DNA of 64,000 bases from Labia minor (taxonomy: Eukaryota; Arthropoda; Insecta; Dermaptera; Spongiphoridae): NCBI GenBank assembly GCA_963082975.1, contig OY720345.1:19184491-19248490 (forward strand), in the 5' to 3' direction. The notes beneath the pieces were generated by a model. That model ran no database searches and was not told where the DNA came from. It saw only the letters and a program-made list of their open reading frames with translations. Positions within the stretch are counted from its first letter, which is position 1; every line of letters starts with the position of its first letter. Of this stretch, positions 58,301 through 64,000 are shown in pieces. The translations under genes and the position numbers were made by a program.

Positions 58301-60321
58301 ATTAGGCCAAGCGCGCCCCCTTGGAAATTAATTTTTTTAATTTTAATAACAATTAAACAGAAAGATAAATGTACCTATTTGCAAAATATTATAAATAAAG
58401 GTGTTTATTAGAAACATTGAATTTATGTATCTATTTATTGATCTCAGAATAGAAAAGTAATATACAAGTAATTTTCCCTAAATGCACCTGTGGCCATCAC
58501 TGCCCCCCTGGATCGCTCGAGAGCCCACTTTGGGAATCACTGGCTTAAATGAACATGAAAGAGCACATTAAAAAACAATTTTCCAAAGCAAGGAGAATTA
58601 TAAAAACGCTTTGGGGACTGATGAAAAGAAGCGGTATAGAAAATTATGGCCAGCAAATAACTCTTTAATTCATTGGTGCAACCAGTTCTGCTGTATGTTG
58701 TGAAAATTTGGAGTTGAAGGGAGAGAGAAGAGACTTAAGGGTTCAAGGATAGTTTCTAAAAATGATTTTTACTCCTGACTACATCTGAAGGAGAGAAACG
58801 GGAAGAATCAAGATATCTTCAGTGGCGCTCAAATGACTTTAGATTCATAATGTAGGTTCAACTTCAGGAGTTAAATAGATGGTCATACACCTGCATGGGG
58901 GAGATCAAGGGATCAATAAAGAATAAAAATATGACTCGATATACAAGGGACATAAAAGAAAGACTTGAAAAACAAGAAGACACAATAAGATTACTAGAAG
59001 AATGATGAAACGTACAAATACAAAGAAGAATAGACAAATCATAAAAGTACAAAAAAATAAAAATACCATAAATCCTGCACCATGCACCTTTTTTGTAGGA
59101 CGAAACGACAGATATGAAAAGCAGGAAAATATGGAGGGACAGCCACCAGATATGGGAACATGTGGTGAGGTAATAAAGTTTAGCATTGCAGAGAATCTGG
59201 GTAGGTTCTTAAAACTTTCCCACATGCATTGGACTGGAATGGTTCTAGGACTGGACTTAAGTACAAATTGGTGGACCGGATTGAATGGGGAATAGACCGA
59301 TAGACTAAAGAAATAATTAAATTGATAGATTAACATAGTTTTTGATTTATTTTAATTAAACAAGAATGAAATGAAATTAAAATATCAATTATTAATTATT
59401 GTGCATATATAAACCTCAAAATAAGAATATGATAAGAAATTAATAAATAAAAAAATATTAGATGCACAAGTGTCATAATATATAATAAAATTTATAAATT
59501 CTACACAAATTATAAGAAAAATATTTCTATTAGAAATAGATATATTGTGAACTTTCATACGATTTATTAAACAAATTATAATAAATTTTAAAATTATATC
59601 AGTAAAATATTTTTTTTTAATTATGGAGTATTTATAATAGTGGATCAATTTAATATTAAGTATTTGTTTACATAATGTTAAAATATTAGTGATTTTTAAT
59701 ATTCTTAAATTTCGGTAATTATACAGAAGACTGGCGAAAGGAGGTAGGTGGTTGAAACTTGCTTTGAGGTGTTCCTTGAATGATTCTGAACAACTTTATA
59801 TGCAACTTTTTTTATGATCTCTTTTAGTTTAATTAATAAAAATTAATTAATTAAAAGACTTTTTCGGTTTTTTAAATTCGGTTTATTTTATTTTAGAAAT
59901 AGTTTTATTCATACCAAAGTTATTTAAACGCTTTTGCGGAGTTTATATTTTCTAAAATAAAATAAACCGAATTTAAAAAACCGAAAAAGTCTTTAAATAA
60001 CTTTAGTATGGATAAACTATTTCTAAAATAAAATAAACCGAATTTAAAAAACCGAAAGTCTTTAAATAACTTTAGTATGGATACACAGTTTAATTAATTA
60101 AACTAAAAGAGATCATAAAAAAAGTTGCATATAAAGTTGTTCAGAATCATTCAAGGAACACCTCAAAGTAAGTTTCAACCACCTACCTCCTTTCGTCAGT
60201 CTTCTGTATAATTACCAAATTTTTATTTTAATTATATAAAATTAATAATTATTGTGATATAATTAATATTTAATATTAAAAAAAAAATAATACTTACATT
60301 TAATACTTTACGTTCTGACAT
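55326..60321 (-). CDS. YJU2: Splicing factor YJU2 (CCDC94)
   Basis: Six exons on the minus strand join in phase: 60321-60298, 57796-57584, 57116-56949, 56478-56291, 56214-55758 and 55565-55326, giving 429 aa. The start [20 protein letters not shown] is the classic family N-terminus. Cys43/Cys46 ([17 protein letters not shown]) and Cys80/Cys83 (CTRC) form the zinc site. Next come [20 protein letters not shown] and a coiled-coil region ([40 protein letters not shown]). The C-terminal half is long, Lys/Glu-rich and disordered ([10 protein letters not shown]) and ends in a Thr/Ser-rich tail. YJU2 joins the activated spliceosome around branching and helps the first transesterification. The 2.5-kb intron 1 holds a LINE remnant, a hAT MITE and a long-TIR element. 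Confidence 0.95.
57930..59300 (+). mobile_element. Degenerate LINE reverse transcriptase remnant
   Basis: Frame-shifted readings include [40 protein letters not shown] (the YADD box with its second Asp changed to Glu), [20 protein letters not shown], and after a [23 protein letters not shown] region of small broken frames follows to about 59300. This order matches the RT fingers-thumb of common insect LINEs. There are multiple stops and a nested MITE, so it is dead. Confidence 0.75.
58284..58542. mobile_element. hAT-type MITE nested in a LINE remnant
   Basis: The ends are CAGTGGTTCCCAAACTT and TTTGGGAATCACTG (inverted). The flanks ACTTAAAT / GCTTAAAT match at 7 of 8 positions. It cuts the LINE reading right after IKYLGYYLN, which resumes as LNEHERAH. 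Confidence 0.87.
59714..60216. mobile_element. Long terminal inverted repeat element, about 500 bp
   Basis: The arms are about 125 bp: GGTAATTATACAGAAGACTG through GAATGATTCTGAACAAC and AGTTTAATTAAT on the left, mirrored on the right with few mismatches. The centre has two tandem units of about 72 bp (AACTTTAGTATGGAT, then AATAAACCGAATTTAAAAAA). There is no ORF. It sits about 80 bp from YJU2 exon 1. A foldback-type DNA element is most likely. Confidence 0.75.
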
Positions 60322-61010
60322 TTTTTCTTGTTTATATGTAAAAAATAAATTTAATAAGAGTTAATCAATTATATATTATAATATTTTAATTAAAATATCA
60401 ATTATTATTCATTAATCATTAAATATTTCTATTTTCATTAGTTTGCTTTGATCTGGAGAAAATAGAAATGTTTTTCATATAAATGTCAAATTTGGAATAA
60501 TTCTAGTTTTCAAAAATAGCTACTAGGGTGCGTTGCGCTACTTTAAAATTGTAACAAATTATGAAAGTGGGTATATAAAAAAGTTAATAAAAATAATAAT
60601 AAATAGGTATATAAAACAAAATTAAAAATATAATTTGTGATTTTAAGTATAGAGATGATTTTAGAAGAAGTTTTAATTTATATATTTTACTATTTTTTTA
60701 AAAAAACCTGTTAAAGTAAAAAATCTTGGAAAAAAATGCAGATATTTATAAATAAAGATGAAGATATTTTACAAATGAATAAAGTGAAAGAAGAATTTAA
60801 GGGATAATTTAGATAATGCTAATTATAAATTTAAAATTTTTAAAATTTAAAATTTTTCTGACTATATTGTTATTATGAATGTGATTTTAGGATTCATTTT
60901 TATATTTTCTCCTTTCACCCCCCCCTTCCCTTTCTTAATTTGATTGATCAAATTTTAAGAGATATTTATTTTTGAATAAATTCTTTATTAATACACGCTT
61001 TTGAGTTATA
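60322..61010. other. YJU2 upstream region
   Basis: This is AT-rich sequence upstream of the YJU2 start codon. It presumably holds the promoter, but I see no defined TATA or initiator motif that stands out. Confidence 0.4.
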
Positions 61011-61690
61011 AATCTTATATTTTATCTCTTTCTATTGATTCAATAAATTCAGTGATGGATATTTTCTGTTATATCAACTAAAATTATAAATTATTGCACA
61101 ATTGAAAATTTGACCTAAAAAATCGCATTAACTTCAAAATTTGGGGTAATGAGTCGCATGATCGCTTTTGCAGAGAATTTTTTCCACTGCGCTGCCTATT
61201 CTGAGGATCATATGCTGAAAAAATAGACATCAGAAATTCAAGAACATAGTTCAATGTGAATGAAAAATTGAAATAATTTGTAAAAGAAAACCATTACTAT
61301 TAATTTATTTGATGACTTTGCAATGGCTCATTTCAATTCCTTGCTAAAATGTCGTCAAATTCCGTTTTCAATTAGTAATTTCTTTAAGAGAAATGCTGAT
61401 GAATGTGAACCAATATCATCAAGAAAAATTAAAGTAGATTAATAAACAATTGATTTAATATTTTATATAAATATATACGTACATGTATATGTATATACGA
61501 TATTATATGCATTAATAAATAATATTGTTTATTATTGAAAATATTTTTTTTCATGTTAATATTTTAAGAATAATTTTTAGAACAAATTAATTGCATTTAC
61601 TTATGAGAAAACTTGATTCGGGTTGCGAGCATTTTGTGTTACAGATCCAATTCCAGAAAAAATTGAATTCGTAACCCGAGGTACAACGGT
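61011..61690 (+). mobile_element. pogo/Tigger-like transposon remnant
   Basis: Broken readings include MSRMIAFAENFFHCAAYSED and then, in 61322-61441, AHFNSLLKCRQIPFSISNFF-KR, like the tail of Tigger transposases. At 61670-61690 the sequence AATTCGTAACCCGAGGTACA-ACG followed by TA has the Tigger terminal-repeat pattern. An inverted partner of it (TTCGGGTTGCGAGCATTTTG) lies at about 61617. The left end is not found. Confidence 0.55.
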
Positions 61691-63328
61691 ATTTTATTTA
61701 GTTTTACATATAAAGGTAAAGCTACTCAACTGTTTAGTGCTGCTACCTTGCGCTGGTTTATTGAAACTTCATTATATATATCTGCAGGCAGTGAAATGAA
61801 AGGGTATGGCCGTTCATTAAATCAGATTCTGTTCATCAATGTTCAAATAAGAATTCGTTTATTTTGAGTCGTCATTCAGGAAGGATTCCTAAAAATTTAG
61901 TGTGCTAACCAAGACAACAGAAACAGGCTTTTATTTTCAATCATGAAAGATCAATTAAACTAAATAATATAACTAAAAAAATTAGAAATTTTTAGGTCTT
62001 ATAGCATATTAGTCTTTAATACAGACGGGACGATAGTAGTTTCTTACGGAACCAGATGCGTATCTACCTTAATTATAAGCGAACCGTGGTTTAAGAAAGA
62101 TTTGTTTTGTCGGTCATCTTGAAGATCAACAGATGCAAAATTTCATCAAATTAAAAGGTTCGTAATTTGTTTTCTTTTGCAAATATTACAAGTATAGTGT
62201 ATTCTACGTTTTTACACATTCTTTAAAATAAATATTAAGACTTATTTATTCACATATCCCTCATTGTTTACTATTTACAAGTCTTTTATATAAAATTGTG
62301 TAGATGGAGTGATAAAGCGCATCGTATGTAGGAGGGATATGGTGTGTTTACCTCTGCTCAGCCGTGAAAAATTGAACCCTCCAAACAATTTAGTAAGACA
62401 AGAGAAATATTAATACTCCTAGGATTGTGTAAATATATTATTTAAGTTATATTCTCTTTTAATTCTTAAGACGTACTTAATTAATTATTTCAACATTTCA
62501 ATTTTTAAGTTTTTTTTTACATGTAATTTCCCATAAGCTATATCCGCAACATCACCACCCTTTGCGCAAAAGTTGTTTTTATTTATTTTTATAAATTTTA
62601 ATAGTTCTTTTTTTAAGAATAACGATGTAATTTATGCTATAAGTATCTAATAAGTACTATTAAAATCAATAATTATGTCATAAAAAGTATTAGCGGTTGA
62701 GATTTGGCAAATATCCTTCGGTTTTAACTATTTCTCTCTCTCTCTCTCAAATTGTCAATTACTCAAATTTATCTAATTTAATAATTTATTAAATTCAAAT
62801 GGAAATTGTAATTTTTATTTTTTCTTATTATTTGTGAATTAGACCCTGAGAATTACGCAGAGCTTTAAATAGAAATTATTAATTATTGTATAGCTCTATG
62901 CCTGAACTCGAGATTTCATTGTGATAGACTGTGATTTTAGTTTTTTATTTTAAAAAAGTATATTCATTAGCCTATTTATGATACATAAAAATCTTTATCC
63001 TATAACTTAACAAAAAAGGGTTTACAATAATTTTTACATTCAATTGGTGACTCATGGTCTTAATTAGTATACATTTATATTTTTATTTTTTTTTTTGATT
63101 GTCTTATATTATTTATATTATACATATTTTGAAATAATTTTTATTAGACAAACTAACTATAAAAAGGCTTAAAAAAAACTAGAAATATTTATGTAGATGG
63201 GGATGGGATTTGTGATACAATTTTTTATTTTTTTATATATTTTATACATTTCTATATATAATTTTTCTATTTACAATATACATAATAATTATTGAAAAAT
63301 TAAATTAACAAAACAATATTTAAAAAAT
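61691..63328. other. Intergenic sequence, mostly unassigned
   Basis: There is no supported gene. A diverged copy of the repeat seen at 1505-1610 (CCCTGAGAATTACGCAGAGC) is at about 62843-62940. A short CTCTCTCTCTC run lies at 62731-62747. Confidence 0.4.
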
Positions 63329-63640
63329 CTGGAGTGTCTCCACTCGATTATCTCGCAAATTTGAATTGGATTAATATATTATTTTTAAATTAAATTTAAT
63401 TAATTATAAATTAAAATTAATAAATATATATTAAACCAGCGCGTATTTAGCTCTTTGTTGATGGCACCACGTCACGTGTTGGCACGTTACTTGCAGACGT
63501 GTTAAAAAATTAATTCTGGTATTAGCGATTCAATCAAGATGAAATTCTATATATAGCAATTTTATACAATTTTTAATCATGTGAAAAACTATTAAACATA
63601 TCTTTCGTTTTACGGTCAGTTTAAGAGGAAAAAAAATCAT
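63329..63640 (-). repeat. HINE-like repeat family A, reversed 3' half
   Basis: The plus strand starts CTGGAGTGTCTCCACTCG (hairpin), then ATTATCTCGC, and runs through the conserved core (CACCACGTCACGTGTTGG) to TACGGTCAGTTTAAGAGG. It is truncated where the next copy begins. Confidence 0.7.
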
Positions 63641-63644
63641 AGGT

Positions 63645-64000
63645 AATTGGATTAATTAACATATATTATATTTAAATTAAATTTAATTAATTATATATAA
63701 ATTATAAATTAAAATAATATTTATTAAACCAGCGCTTGTTTGGCTCTTTGTTGATGATACCACGTTACGTGCTGGCGCGTGATTTGCAGTCGTGTTAAAA
63801 AATTTAAAAGATTAATTCCGGTACCTTCAGCGATTCAATCAACCTAAAATTCTATATATAGCAGTTTTATACAATTTTTCATATTGTGAAAAAATATCAA
63901 ACATATATCTTTATTTTTACGGTCACTTTATAGGAAAAAAAATCAAAAAGTTGTAGGTAATGACCTTCTTCCAGTTGAGCTACATTTATCAAAAGTTGAT
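63645..64000 (-). repeat. HINE-like repeat family A, reversed, cut by the window end
   Basis: It starts inside the AT-rich 3' spacer (AATTGGATTAATTAACATAT) and continues into the 5' body (AATGACCTTCTTCCAGTTGA). It adjoins the preceding copy in the same orientation, forming a partial tandem. Confidence 0.7.

Noticed and set aside
59002-59295. 97-codon reading downstream of the LINE RT remnant
   Set aside because: It follows in the same decayed LINE and shows no independent domain or splice support.

Overview
This is a very AT-rich, intron-containing eukaryotic window, almost certainly from an arthropod and most likely an insect. The reasons are Jockey-type and other insect-style non-LTR retrotransposons, mariner, hAT and pogo DNA transposons, a tRNA-derived SINE, and gene families common in insects. 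The strong AT bias and the LINE types would fit a parasitoid wasp, but that is a guess. Six protein-coding genes were assembled by joining exons across GT-AG junctions with reading phase kept. Five of them have both start and stop in the window.

Layout, left to right. (1) 2559-10113 (+): the two last exons of an mpaB/rubber-oxygenase-type (DUF2236) membrane protein; its first exon is not identified. (2) 11932-33123 (+): WDR27, 16 exons, 844 aa. (3) 33413-36096 (+): a small basic HMG-box protein of the insect sperm-nuclear (MST-HMG) type, 3 exons, 167 aa. (4) 38117-46399 (+): a TEX47-like protein, 7 exons, 366 aa. (5) 46528-53313 (-): a secreted GH31 glycosidase of the myogenesis-regulating glycosidase (MYORG) type, 9 exons, 624 aa, convergent with gene 4 with 128 bp between the stops. 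(6) 55326-60321 (-): the splicing factor YJU2 (CCDC94), 6 exons, 429 aa. Genes 2-4 lie head to tail on one strand. Two of them (the HMG protein and the TEX47-like protein) belong to male-germline families, which suggests, but does not show, a testis-expressed block.

Most of the rest is mobile DNA in introns and intergenic gaps. It includes a 5'-inverted (twin-primed) Jockey element with a 13-bp target duplication; about twelve short hAT-type elements, most with an 8-bp target duplication and some nested; four SINE copies; mariner-derived deletion elements; a deleted LTR retrotransposon; and a piggyBac-like MITE.

The most unusual structures are: two repeat families built like Helentron-associated (DINE-1/HINE) elements, with a short inverted repeat, a central microsatellite and a 3' hairpin; a foldback family whose outer arm segment differs from copy to copy yet is mirrored within each copy; and a 1.36-kb DNA element with repeated GTGGCTTACCA-type motifs and a probable 6-bp target duplication, inserted into one of those foldback copies.
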